A stretch of DNA of 39,918 nucleotides from JBMSHD01 sp049416425. GTDB taxonomy: Bacteria > Pseudomonadota > Gammaproteobacteria > Francisellales > Francisellaceae. Positions within the stretch are counted from its first letter, which is position 1; the number at the start of each line of letters is the position of its first letter. The notes under the pieces are model-generated. The model was not told the origin of the DNA and did not search any database. It worked only from the letters and a program-made list of their open reading frames with translations. Positions 8,631 to 16,633 of this stretch are shown here, in pieces. Position numbers and translations under genes: made by a program. Where the stretch lies: the NCBI GenBank assembly GCA_049416425.1, contig JBMSHD010000004.1:1-39918 (forward strand), given 5' to 3'.

Positions 8631-9791
8631 ATGATGAAAAAAATCGATAGGCGAACTAACCAGAAACAATCTGGCTTTGCGCTTTGGTGGGTACTCGTTA
8701 TGCTGGTCATATTTTCCATGGCGAGTCTTTTATATTTCAAAGATCGCCATTACCAGCAGAAAGACGTGCTTTATACCATGTTAAGCGCCGATATCATTCA
8801 GTACACTGAAGCGACACGAATCGCCGCTGATGAGCGAATAGAGAAGAGCGATCAAGTTTTCCATGGGTTTTCGTGGATTGATAACATCAATTCAACCATC
8901 AGTTCCGTTTTGCCCAAATCTAATAGAGATTTGTTCAGAGCAGAAGATAGCATTATACGTATTGTTTATGAATCAGAAGACATTATCCATATCAATATAC
9001 ATTTTCCTATTCATGGTTCAGAGCTACAGGCGAATAAAGTCCTCCAACAGCTTCAAAAGAATAATGTTAGTGACGATATCAATTATTCATTAAGTAAAGA
9101 TAATGCCTATGGAATCGATACCGCTATAACCATCTCTCGTAAACAGATATTACCAGAGCTGTTTGAGCGTAATGGCAATCAAAAGATGCAAGGAGCGTTG
9201 AGTTTTAGTGATGACAATGATATTAGCCATCGTTTACTATATCCAGCATCTTTAAATTTTAGTAGTCAAAATGTAGCTACTATAGATGGTAAAAATCAAC
9301 AGCTTAATTTAACGGCCTTAAACATTAGTCTTCAAGGCAGTGATGTTGATCTAGCTGTGGATGATAAGGGAATTGATCTTAAAAGTGAAACGATAAAGTT
9401 AGGCGTTGATGATAATGCTATCCGTCTTAAAGAAGATGGTATTATGATTGGTAATAAGAATACAATGATGCCTTCTTCTCAGTTGACACTCGTCAATTCT
9501 AAGAACAATGTCGGCGGAGAGAGAGACAAACTGAAGTTGACAGCCCAACAAAATTTATCGATCAATGCTAATCAGATCTCATTGCATGGCAATCTTGAGC
9601 TTGGCTATGAGCACAGCAATATTGATTTTCAGCTGGCTCAGGATGCCAAATTAGAGGGAAAAGTTGTCTTTGTCTCAGAAGGCGATCAAACGGTTTATCT
9701 CGGTAATCCTGATATTACCAACGTCGAGGCACAATCTCTTATAATCCAGCATGAAAATCAAACATTTGATGCCAATGAAATATTGTATTAA
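8631..9791 (+). CDS. Prepilin-like protein lacking Glu5 (paralog 3)
   Basis: This 386-residue product has a basic leader ending in QSG (Gly15), then FALWWVLVMLVIFSMASLLYF, again a prepilin-type N-terminus, but mature position 5 is Trp instead of Glu. Loss of Glu5 is known for GspK-type pseudopilins that cap the pilus tip. The layout follows its two upstream neighbours: GFSWID with no cysteines, a KVLQQLQ helix, KMQGALSF at about 185-192, then a stalk of alternating short strands (LNLTALNISLQGSDVDLAV). It ends soon after the stalk without the C-terminal domain present in the other two. GGAG lies about 7 nt upstream of ATG 8631. It is probably the last gene of the operon and is convergent with typA. 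Confidence 0.7.
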   Translation: MMKKIDRRTNQKQSGFALWWVLVMLVIFSMASLLYFKDRHYQQKDVLYTMLSADIIQYTEATRIAADERIEKSDQVFHGFSWIDNINSTISSVLPKSNRDLFRAEDSIIRIVYESEDIIHINIHFPIHGSELQANKVLQQLQKNNVSDDINYSLSKDNAYGIDTAITISRKQILPELFERNGNQKMQGALSFSDDNDISHRLLYPASLNFSSQNVATIDGKNQQLNLTALNISLQGSDVDLAVDDKGIDLKSETIKLGVDDNAIRLKEDGIMIGNKNTMMPSSQLTLVNSKNNVGGERDKLKLTAQQNLSINANQISLHGNLELGYEHSNIDFQLAQDAKLEGKVVFVSEGDQTVYLGNPDITNVEAQSLIIQHENQTFDANEILY

Positions 9792-9864
9792 CTTCCTTTA
9801 TAAAGCCACACCAGTATCAAGGATTTTTTATGCTGTTATCAGCTGGATTGAGGTATATTTAAGA

Positions 9865-11682
9865 TTATTTCACGGATCTTGAAGCGCGTTTGCGATCCGA
9901 TTCACTCAAAAATTTCTTTCTAAGACGAATCGATTTCGGTGTAATCTCGACAAGCTCATCGTCTTCAATAAATTCAAGTGCATATTCCAGTGTCAGTTTA
10001 ATCGGAGTCGTTAGAATAATACTCTCATCCTTGCCGCTGGCGCGCACATTGGTCAGCTGTTTGCCTTTGCAGACATTAACCGTCAGATCATTATCACGAG
10101 AATGAATGCCGACGATCATGCCCTCATAAACTTCAACCGCATGACCGATAAAAAGTTTTCCTCGCTCCTGGAGATTAAAAAGGGCATAAGCTAGTGCTTT
10201 GCCGGCACTGTTTGAGATCAAGGTGCCATTTTGACGCGTCTCAAGCACACCTTTTTTCATCGGGCCATAATGGTCGAAAATTTTATTCAAAATACCCGTC
10301 CCCGATGTGATGGTCAGAAACTCGGTATAAAAGCCAATCAATCCTCGAGAAGGCACGATAAATTCAAGCTTAACGCGCCCCTTGCCATCGGGCTCCATAT
10401 TGGTCAGCTCGCCTTGTCGTAAGCCCATTTTTTCCATCACCGCCCCTTGATATTGTTCATCGACATCGATAATGGCTTGCTCATAAGGTTCGTGCATCAC
10501 ACCATCGATTTCTTTGATGATGACATGCGGACGCGATACGGCGATCTCATAACCTTCGCGGCGCATGGTCTCCAATAAAATAGACAGATGCAGCTCCCCA
10601 CGGCCAGAAACCTTGAATTTATCGGGATCATCCAGCTGCTCGACACGAAGCGCAACGTTGTGCAAAAGCTCTCTCTCCAGGCGATCTTTGATCTGACGAG
10701 AGGTAACAAATTTGCCTTCACGCCCGCAGAAAGGGGAATCATTGACCTGGAAGGTCATCGATATCGTCGGTTCATCTACCATCAACGGTGGCAAGGCTTC
10801 AACGCGGTCGAGCGAGCAGATGGTATCGGAGATATTCAAAGGAGAAAGTCCGGTGATGCAGACGATATCTCCGGCGCTGGCCGTCTCTACTTCTGTGCGC
10901 TCAAGTCCCATGTAACCTAAGATCTGCAAGATTCTGCCCTGACGGGTTTTGCCATCTTTATCGACGACCACAACCGGCGAGTTGGTCTTAATCGAGCCTC
11001 GTTCGATGCGACCGATACCAATGGTGCCAACGAAGCTTGAATAATCAAGGGATGAAACCTGCATCTGAAAGGAACCATTTTCATCGACTTGTGGGTAGGG
11101 AACGTGATCGATGATGGTCTGAAACAAAGCTTCCATATTACCGGGATTTTCATTGACATCCAGGGTGGCATAGCCATTTAAAGCAGAAGTATAAACGATA
11201 GGAAAATCGAGTTGTTCATCGGTTGCACCTAGGCGATCAAAGAGATCAAATACCTGATCAACGACCCAGTCAACACGGGCGCCGGGGCGATCGATCTTAT
11301 TGACAACAACGATGGGCTTTAAACCGCGGGCAAAGGCTTTCTCGGTGACAAAGCGGGTCTGTGGCATCGGGCCATCGACGGCATCGACTAAGAGCAATAC
11401 CGAGTCAACCATCGACATGACGCGTTCAACCTCACCGCCGAAATCGGCGTGCCCAGGGGTGTCGACGATGTTGATGCGATAGTCTTGCCATTTGATGGCG
11501 GTATTTTTTGATAAAATGGTGATGCCGCGCTCTTTTTCCAGATCATTTGAATCCATGACGCGAGACAGTTCTTCATTTCGCGTGGTAACGGTGCCAGATT
11601 GCTGTAAAAGCTTATCAACCAGGGTGGTTTTGCCATGATCAACGTGGGCGATGATGGCAATATTTCTCAATTTTTCAATCAT
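9865..11682 (-). CDS. typA: Ribosome-associated translational GTPase TypA/BipA
   Basis: TypA/BipA is an EF-G-like GTPase that binds the 70S ribosome and assists 50S assembly and stress or low-temperature growth. The product is about 605 residues with G1 AHVDHGKT at 12-19, RGITILSKN, DTPGHADFGGEVERV and NKIDRPGA, then EF-G-like domains and the specific C-terminal domain ending in basic residues. I start at the ATG at 11680-11682 (MIEKLRNIAIIAHVDHGKTT), the usual family N-terminus. A longer reading from 11742 would begin inside the predicted -35 box. The gene is convergent with the pilin-like operon and downstream of the corB-like gene. Confidence 0.95.
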   Translation of the reverse strand: MIEKLRNIAIIAHVDHGKTTLVDKLLQQSGTVTTRNEELSRVMDSNDLEKERGITILSKNTAIKWQDYRINIVDTPGHADFGGEVERVMSMVDSVLLLVDAVDGPMPQTRFVTEKAFARGLKPIVVVNKIDRPGARVDWVVDQVFDLFDRLGATDEQLDFPIVYTSALNGYATLDVNENPGNMEALFQTIIDHVPYPQVDENGSFQMQVSSLDYSSFVGTIGIGRIERGSIKTNSPVVVVDKDGKTRQGRILQILGYMGLERTEVETASAGDIVCITGLSPLNISDTICSLDRVEALPPLMVDEPTISMTFQVNDSPFCGREGKFVTSRQIKDRLERELLHNVALRVEQLDDPDKFKVSGRGELHLSILLETMRREGYEIAVSRPHVIIKEIDGVMHEPYEQAIIDVDEQYQGAVMEKMGLRQGELTNMEPDGKGRVKLEFIVPSRGLIGFYTEFLTITSGTGILNKIFDHYGPMKKGVLETRQNGTLISNSAGKALAYALFNLQERGKLFIGHAVEVYEGMIVGIHSRDNDLTVNVCKGKQLTNVRASGKDESIILTTPIKLTLEYALEFIEDDELVEITPKSIRLRKKFLSESDRKRASRSVK

Positions 11683-11712
11683 TAGGAAAAACCTATTTTT
11701 TGGTGTATGGCG

Positions 11713-11742
11713 ATTGTACAGTGCAAATGAGAAATTCGCCAA
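11713..11742 (-). promoter_or_regulatory. Putative sigma70 promoter of typA
   Basis: On the minus strand TTGGCG (11737-11742), an 18-bp spacer and TACAAT (11713-11718) precede the gene, with an expected start near 11706. It supports the shorter typA reading frame. Confidence 0.5.
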
Positions 11743-11778
11743 TGTTTTTTTTCGTGATATGCGTAGTGGAAGCGTTTT

Positions 11779-13029
11779 TTATCTTAAGATATGAATCTTA
11801 ACAAGCTCAATGGTGTTATTATCAACCTTAGTGACTTCAATGATATAGGTATCGACCTTAATACAGCAGGCACCGATAGGAATGTCTTCCAGCTGTTCCA
11901 TAATAAATCCGGATAGCGTTTTGGCCTCTTCAGTCGGCAGATGAAGGTGAATATGGCGGTTGAGCTCGCGAATGGTGGTGTCTCCAGTGGCAATATGGGT
12001 TGTCTCAGACAGTGGTTTGATGTGTTTGTTGAGATTATAGCTGTCTGAAAATTCGCCGACGATCTCCTCGATGATATCCTCAACGGTAATAATACCCTCA
12101 ATCTCACCGTATTCATTGACAACGACGGCAAAGCGTTTTCCCTGTTGTTGAAAGTTTACAAGTTGTGTTCTTAGGCTGATATTTTCGGGAATAAAATAAG
12201 GTTCAGAAACGATGGCGTGAATTTCTTCAGGCGATGGCAGAATGTTTTTTTCAATAAATTTCAGTGCTTTCTTTGAATGAATGACACCGGCGATGTTTTC
12301 GATATCACCATAACAGGCAATCAGTATGGTGTGTTTTGCCTCGACAATTTTGGTGATGATCTGCTGAGGTGTATGGTTGAGATCAACATATTCAACGCGA
12401 TGATGTGGAATCATAACCTCGGCCACCTTGATGCGATCAAGCTCTAAAACGCCGATTAGCATGTTTTTGGCGCGATGTCCAAGCTTGGCTTTGGATTCAT
12501 GAACCACAGAGTGAATCTCGTCTTTAGACAGGGCTTCACTAGATTCATGCAGGGCGATTTTGATGTTAAAAATGCGAAGAATTCCATTGGCGATGATATT
12601 TAGAATCCAAACCAGTGGGTAGAAAGCCCGTAACAGGATCTTAAGCATTAAAGAGGCGGGGAAAGCAACGCGTTCAGGAAAAATGGCGGCGATGGTTTTA
12701 GGCATAATTTCGGCAAACAAAAGAATGGTAATGGTCAGCGCAAAGGTGGCGACGATGATACCGATCTGGCCAAAGTGACTTTCGGCGTAGCTAGTCAGAA
12801 TGGCCGAGGCAATGATATTGGCAAAGGTGTTGCCAATTAAAATCATGCCCAGCAGTCGATCGGGGCGCCGGATTAGATCAAGAGAACGCCTGGCGGCTTT
12901 ATTTTTATGTTTAGCCAGATGCCTTAATTTGTATTTGTTTAAAGACATCATGGCTGTTTCTGAACCGGAGAAAAAAGCCGACAGCAAGATCAGAATGATC
13001 AGTGAGATAAGGGTGAAGCTTAGATCCAT
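11779..13029 (-). CDS. corB: CorB/YfjD-type membrane protein with CNNM (DUF21) and CBS domains
   Basis: The 416-residue protein opens with the DUF21/CNNM transmembrane domain (SAFFSGSETAMMSLNKYKLRHLA near residues 17-40, then LIGNTFANIIAS and LLFAEIMPKTIAA). A pair of CBS domains follows at about 200-330 (FAVVVNEYGEIEGIITVEDIIEEIVGEF), and the protein ends with a CorC_HlyC domain. This matches E. coli CorB/YfjD closely along its length. CNNM/CorB proteins export Mg2+ (and Co2+) with Na+ coupling and respond to ATP-Mg through the CBS pair. The transported ion is inferred from the family. No ribosome binding site is obvious before ATG 13029. The order suggests possible readthrough into typA 96 bp downstream. 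Confidence 0.9.
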   Translation of the reverse strand: MDLSFTLISLIILILLSAFFSGSETAMMSLNKYKLRHLAKHKNKAARRSLDLIRRPDRLLGMILIGNTFANIIASAILTSYAESHFGQIGIIVATFALTITILLFAEIMPKTIAAIFPERVAFPASLMLKILLRAFYPLVWILNIIANGILRIFNIKIALHESSEALSKDEIHSVVHESKAKLGHRAKNMLIGVLELDRIKVAEVMIPHHRVEYVDLNHTPQQIITKIVEAKHTILIACYGDIENIAGVIHSKKALKFIEKNILPSPEEIHAIVSEPYFIPENISLRTQLVNFQQQGKRFAVVVNEYGEIEGIITVEDIIEEIVGEFSDSYNLNKHIKPLSETTHIATGDTTIRELNRHIHLHLPTEEAKTLSGFIMEQLEDIPIGACCIKVDTYIIEVTKVDNNTIELVKIHILR

Positions 13030-13059
13030 GGGGATGTGTATTAGTTTGTCAATAGTTCA

Positions 13060-13088
13060 ATGATAGTGAGATATTGACAGGATGTAAA
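13060..13088 (-). promoter_or_regulatory. Putative sigma70 promoter of the corB-like gene
   Basis: TTTACA (13083-13088), a 17-bp spacer and TATCAT (13060-13065) on the minus strand each match consensus at 5 of 6 positions. The start is expected about 24 nt ahead of the ATG. Confidence 0.6.
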
Positions 13089-13097
13089 CCATACCGT

Positions 13098-14267
13098 TTA
13101 TTTTGAAATATACTGGATCAAGCCGGATACCACGGTGGTAATCACAAACAGAGCGATAAACTGAGTTAAAGAATCGATGCTGATGATGCTGCCGATGGCC
13201 GAGATCAAAGCGATGGTGATCATCACGCCGGCACCTGATAGGGCGCCGGCGGTTCCGGCCATCTCAGGGAAGATCATCAACGATCTGCCAAGAAAGATGG
13301 AATATAAAAGACCACAGCAGAATACCGACAGATAAACATCGGCAAGCAGGAGAATCAGCGCTTTGGTAAAGAAGAAACTCAATCCCAAAGATAGAAAATT
13401 AATAAAAAACAGAGTGCCAAATGCCAAAGACAGAATAAAGCCTTCACCCTTGGCAAATAACAGTCGTCTTGTTAAGGTTCCGGCAAGATAGAAAAGCCCG
13501 ACGCCTAAGGCCAGGTAGCCATAGAAAATGGCCGAATAGCCCAGCTTTTTTTGGATATAAAATGGTCCTAAAACCGCAAAAAAGATCATGATGCCATAGA
13601 GAATGCCACATTGCAAAACGGCGGCAACAAATTGTCTGTTTGACAAGATTTTCGCATAGTTTCTGGCAATTTGAGACAATATCAGCGGATGAGGGTTTTT
13701 GTGAAGCTCTGGCACGTACAAATACATGACGATAAAGATAATAAGGCAGTAGAGTCCAAGAAAGCCAAAATTAGCTTGCCAGCCGATATAGTGTTGAAGA
13801 TAACCACCGATAAACGGTGCGACAATCGGGCCGAGTCCCCAGACGATAGTCATGGTCGATGATATTTTAGCAATCTCCCGCTTGGTAAAGATGTCGGCGG
13901 TTTGAGCACGATTGAGGCTGGCGGTGGCGCCGACGGTGATCCCCATGAAAAAACGCCATAACAAGACCAGAGTGATGCTTTTAGTCAGCATGGTGACAAA
14001 GCTTAAGATGATAAATATCAACAGATTAAACAGCATTAACCTTCTGCGACCGAAGCGATCGGCCAGGGTGCCAAAGATGATCATGCCGATGAAGCTTCCA
14101 ATCATAAAGCTTGAGACGCTAAATTTAATCATCTGTGAGGAGGTGTTGAAATAGGCCTCCATGTAGGGGAAAGAGGGGGTGTAGAGATCGATGGCAACCC
14201 CGAAGAAGGGGACACAGATCAAGATGGCAAAGAGCGCTTTGGATTTAGCGGTGGCATTTAAAGACAT
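13098..14267 (-). CDS. Bcr/CflA-type MFS drug efflux transporter
   Basis: A 389-residue polytopic protein of the major facilitator superfamily. The N-terminus has the DHA1 Bcr/CflA pattern: VAIDLYTPSFPYMEAYF (D-x-Y-x-P-x-x-P in helix 1), motif A GTLADRFGRRRLML between helices 2 and 3, WRFFMGITVGATASLNRA, and motif C-like WGLGPIVAPFIGGYL in helix 5. About 12 hydrophobic segments are present, as expected for a proton-coupled exporter of drugs or small metabolites in the inner membrane. The substrate cannot be told. ATG 14267 lacks a clear ribosome binding site. The gene lies downstream of orn on the same strand with an 85-bp gap. Confidence 0.88.
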   Translation of the reverse strand: MSLNATAKSKALFAILICVPFFGVAIDLYTPSFPYMEAYFNTSSQMIKFSVSSFMIGSFIGMIIFGTLADRFGRRRLMLFNLLIFIILSFVTMLTKSITLVLLWRFFMGITVGATASLNRAQTADIFTKREIAKISSTMTIVWGLGPIVAPFIGGYLQHYIGWQANFGFLGLYCLIIFIVMYLYVPELHKNPHPLILSQIARNYAKILSNRQFVAAVLQCGILYGIMIFFAVLGPFYIQKKLGYSAIFYGYLALGVGLFYLAGTLTRRLLFAKGEGFILSLAFGTLFFINFLSLGLSFFFTKALILLLADVYLSVFCCGLLYSIFLGRSLMIFPEMAGTAGALSGAGVMITIALISAIGSIISIDSLTQFIALFVITTVVSGLIQYISK

Positions 14268-14352
14268 AGGCAGAGTTTAAGGTTAGAGGCACATTGAGTC
14301 ATAATAATAAATGCATTTTTGAGCGCTACCAAGACACGACAGGCAAAATAAT

Positions 14353-14898
14353 TTAGATGCTTAACATGTGTTGGCGGTAGAATTTCAGCTCTTCAATCGA
14401 TTCTTTGATATCGGCTAGCGCCAGGTGATTATTGTGCTTTTTAAAGTGATTTAAAAGCTCGGGTTTCCATAATTGGGCGGCGATTTTAAAGCTGCTGACA
14501 TCAAGAAGACGATAATGGAAATGCGCCTCGAGCTTCGGCATGTATTTTGCCAGAAATTTCCGATCCTGCCATACTGAATTGCCACAAAGTGGGGAGGAGT
14601 GTGGATTGGTATATTCGGAAATAAAATCAAAAATGATACTCTCGGCATGACCGACGCTGATATCGCTGCTTTTAACGCGATCAACAAGACCAGATTTAAA
14701 GTGAGTCTCCTTGCACCAGCTATCCATTGATTCTAGAATTTCAATGGGCTGATGAATGGCGATCGATTCGGTTTCGGCCAAGATGTCCAGGTTTCGGTCG
14801 GTGACGATGGCGGCGATTTCAATGATATGGCAGTGATCGATATCGAGTCCCGTCATCTCCAGATCGAGCCAGATCAGATTATGTTGTTTTTTTGACAT
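14353..14898 (-). CDS. orn: Oligoribonuclease
   Basis: Orn is the DEDDh 3'-5' exoribonuclease that clears 2- to 5-nt RNAs, including pGpG from c-di-GMP breakdown, and is usually essential in gammaproteobacteria. The 181-residue product has Exo I LDLEMTGLD (Asp12 and Glu14), ETESIAIHQP, CGNSVWQDRKFL for Exo II, and a C-terminal NNHLALADIKESIEEL carrying the Exo III His and Asp. The length matches E. coli Orn (181). It begins 5 nt after the efp stop codon, so efp and orn are probably one transcription unit. Confidence 0.95.
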   Translation of the reverse strand: MSKKQHNLIWLDLEMTGLDIDHCHIIEIAAIVTDRNLDILAETESIAIHQPIEILESMDSWCKETHFKSGLVDRVKSSDISVGHAESIIFDFISEYTNPHSSPLCGNSVWQDRKFLAKYMPKLEAHFHYRLLDVSSFKIAAQLWKPELLNHFKKHNNHLALADIKESIEELKFYRQHMLSI

Positions 14899-14903
14899 CG
14901 ATC

Positions 14904-15473
14904 TTATTCTTTCACTCGTGAGACATATTCACCGTTTCGAGTATCAACCTTGATCATCTCACCGGTTTGAACGAATAAAGGAACGCGAACCACAGCACCG
15001 GTCTCGAGAGTGGCTGGTTTGCCACCGGTGCCGGCGGTATCTCCTTTAAGACCCGGGTCGGTTTCGGTGATGGTAAGATTGACAAAATTAGGTGGAGTCA
15101 CGCCGATGGCTTCTCCATTAAATAACGTCAGCATGCACAGATCCTGCTCTTTAAGCCATTTCTTTGATTCTCCTAAAGCGGCTTCTGAGACGCTGTATTG
15201 CTCAAAGGTTTCAGGGTGCATAAAGACATAAAACTCGCCATCATAATAGGAATAATTGGCCTCGATATCCAAGGCATCGGCGGCTTCCACGCTCTCACCT
15301 GATTTAAAGGTTTTTTCAATCACGCGTCCAGATTTCAGATTTTTAAGCTTGACGCGGTTGAAGGCTTGACCTTTACCGGGTTTGACAAATTCATTATCGA
15401 TGATAACCATGGGGTTGCCATCAAGAAGAATTTTAAGCCCGTTTTTAAATTCATTGGTACTGTAAGTCGCCAT
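14904..15473 (-). CDS. efp: Elongation factor P
   Basis: EF-P rescues ribosomes stalled on polyproline. The 189-residue protein has the KOW-like N-domain with the loop PGKGQAF, where Lys34 is the residue beta-lysylated in E. coli, followed by two OB domains and the standard C-terminus (MIKVDTRNGEYVSRVKE). A strong ribosome binding site, TTAAGGAATACA, precedes the ATG. The gene for the modifying enzyme EpmB is divergent 98 bp away, which together with Lys34 points to the EpmAB lysylation route rather than rhamnosylation (which uses Arg32). epmA is not in the window. Confidence 0.97.
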   Translation of the reverse strand: MATYSTNEFKNGLKILLDGNPMVIIDNEFVKPGKGQAFNRVKLKNLKSGRVIEKTFKSGESVEAADALDIEANYSYYDGEFYVFMHPETFEQYSVSEAALGESKKWLKEQDLCMLTLFNGEAIGVTPPNFVNLTITETDPGLKGDTAGTGGKPATLETGAVVRVPLFVQTGEMIKVDTRNGEYVSRVKE

Positions 15474-15500
15474 TGTATTCCTTAAGTCTGTGAGGTTAAA

Positions 15501-15514
15501 ATTGACTCGTCAAT
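15501..15514. repeat. Palindrome ATTGAC-TC-GTCAAT between efp and epmB
   Basis: Perfect 6-bp arms around a 2-bp centre lie in the middle of the 98-bp divergent region. Each arm reads as a TTGAC-type -35 on its own strand. It may be two facing -35 elements or a regulator site shared by efp and epmB. Confidence 0.35.
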
Positions 15515-15535
15515 CATCTGATTTCCGCGTAGAAT
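15507..15535 (+). promoter_or_regulatory. Putative promoter of epmB
   Basis: TCGTCA (15507-15512), a 17-bp spacer and TAGAAT (15530-15535) give a moderate sigma70 match, with a start about 30 nt before the epmB ATG. Confidence 0.4.
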
Positions 15536-15571
15536 AGCGCCATCGATTTTTTGACGATTTAAAATAGGGTT

Positions 15572-16582
15572 ATGATACAACAAAACGATGACATTAAACA
15601 GCCTGTAATTTCACGAGACTGGAAAAAATCCCTAAAGCAGGCATTTTGCAATTGGGGGCAATTGGCTGATTTTCTTGAGCTTGATGTTGATGCTGTGGCG
15701 ATTAACCCCGCGACGAAATTTCCCTTGCGCGTGCCGATGAGTTTTGCCTCGCGCATGGTGAAGTCGAACATCAATGATCCGCTGTTGCGGCAAATCTTGC
15801 CGCTAGCACAAGAACGCGAGACCGTTGATTCATTTATTGATGATCCCTTGTCAGAGGAGAGATTCAGCAAAACAACGGGGCTTTTGCATAAGTATTACAA
15901 TAGGGTGTTGTTGATCTCCCATCCCGCCTGTGCCGTGCATTGTCGTTACTGTTTTCGTCGCGAGTTTGATTATGCCGCACATACGCAGTCTCGATCAGAC
16001 TGGCAGGGCGCCTTTGACTATATCGCCGCTCATAGCGAAGTTGAAGAGGTGATCCTAAGCGGTGGTGATCCCTTGATGCATGATGATAACATGCTGGCTT
16101 GGTTTATCGCTAAGCTTGAAAAACTAAAGCCAGTTAAAACCTTGCGTTTTCATAGCCGTATTCCTGTAGTGCTTCCTGAACGCATCACTGAACCGTTGTT
16201 AACCCTTCTTAAAAACAGTCGCTTTAATATCGTGCTGGTGATTCATATGAATCACGCCAATGAGATGGACAATGAGGTGATAGCTGTACTAAAGGCATTG
16301 TCTGAAGCTGGTGTGAAGCTTCTCAATCAATCAACCCTGCTAAAAGGAATCAATGATGATGCCTGGGTTTTAAAAGACTTATCGGAAGTCTTGTTTTTCA
16401 ATGGTGTGATGCCCTATTATCTGCATGTTTTAGATCATGTCAAGGGAGCGGCTCATTTCGCCATTGCCGATAGTGAAGCCAAAGCGATTCATACTGAGCT
16501 CAAAGCCATAAGTGCCGGATATCTGGTGCCAAAGCTTGTGCGTGAAATTGCCGATGAGTCAGCCAAGACCTGGATGGGATGA
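15572..16582 (+). CDS. epmB: EF-P (R)-beta-lysine modification enzyme, lysine 2,3-aminomutase EpmB
   Basis: EpmB (YjeK) is a radical-SAM, PLP-dependent lysine 2,3-aminomutase that makes (R)-beta-lysine for attachment to Lys34 of EF-P by EpmA. The 336-residue product has the radical-SAM cysteine triad C-x3-C-x2-C at Cys120, Cys124 and Cys127 (CAVHCRYCFRR), the VILSGGDPLM stretch for SAM contact, and the short length of EpmB rather than catabolic KamA (over 400). The PLP Lys is probably the one in GYLVPKLVREI near the C-terminus. It is divergent from efp, its downstream target. It is convergent with an MFS gene, with no visible terminator in the 51-bp gap. Confidence 0.95.
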   Translation: MIQQNDDIKQPVISRDWKKSLKQAFCNWGQLADFLELDVDAVAINPATKFPLRVPMSFASRMVKSNINDPLLRQILPLAQERETVDSFIDDPLSEERFSKTTGLLHKYYNRVLLISHPACAVHCRYCFRREFDYAAHTQSRSDWQGAFDYIAAHSEVEEVILSGGDPLMHDDNMLAWFIAKLEKLKPVKTLRFHSRIPVVLPERITEPLLTLLKNSRFNIVLVIHMNHANEMDNEVIAVLKALSEAGVKLLNQSTLLKGINDDAWVLKDLSEVLFFNGVMPYYLHVLDHVKGAAHFAIADSEAKAIHTELKAISAGYLVPKLVREIADESAKTWMG

Positions 16583-16633
16583 AGAGTAGGTCAGAGGAAG
16601 TTGTTTTGCGCACATTCCCCAATTAACAGGAGC

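Noticed and set aside
11683..11742. Longer typA start at 11742
   Set aside because: The extension lies over the predicted promoter and is not part of the family; MIEKLRNIAIIAHVDHGKT is the standard start.
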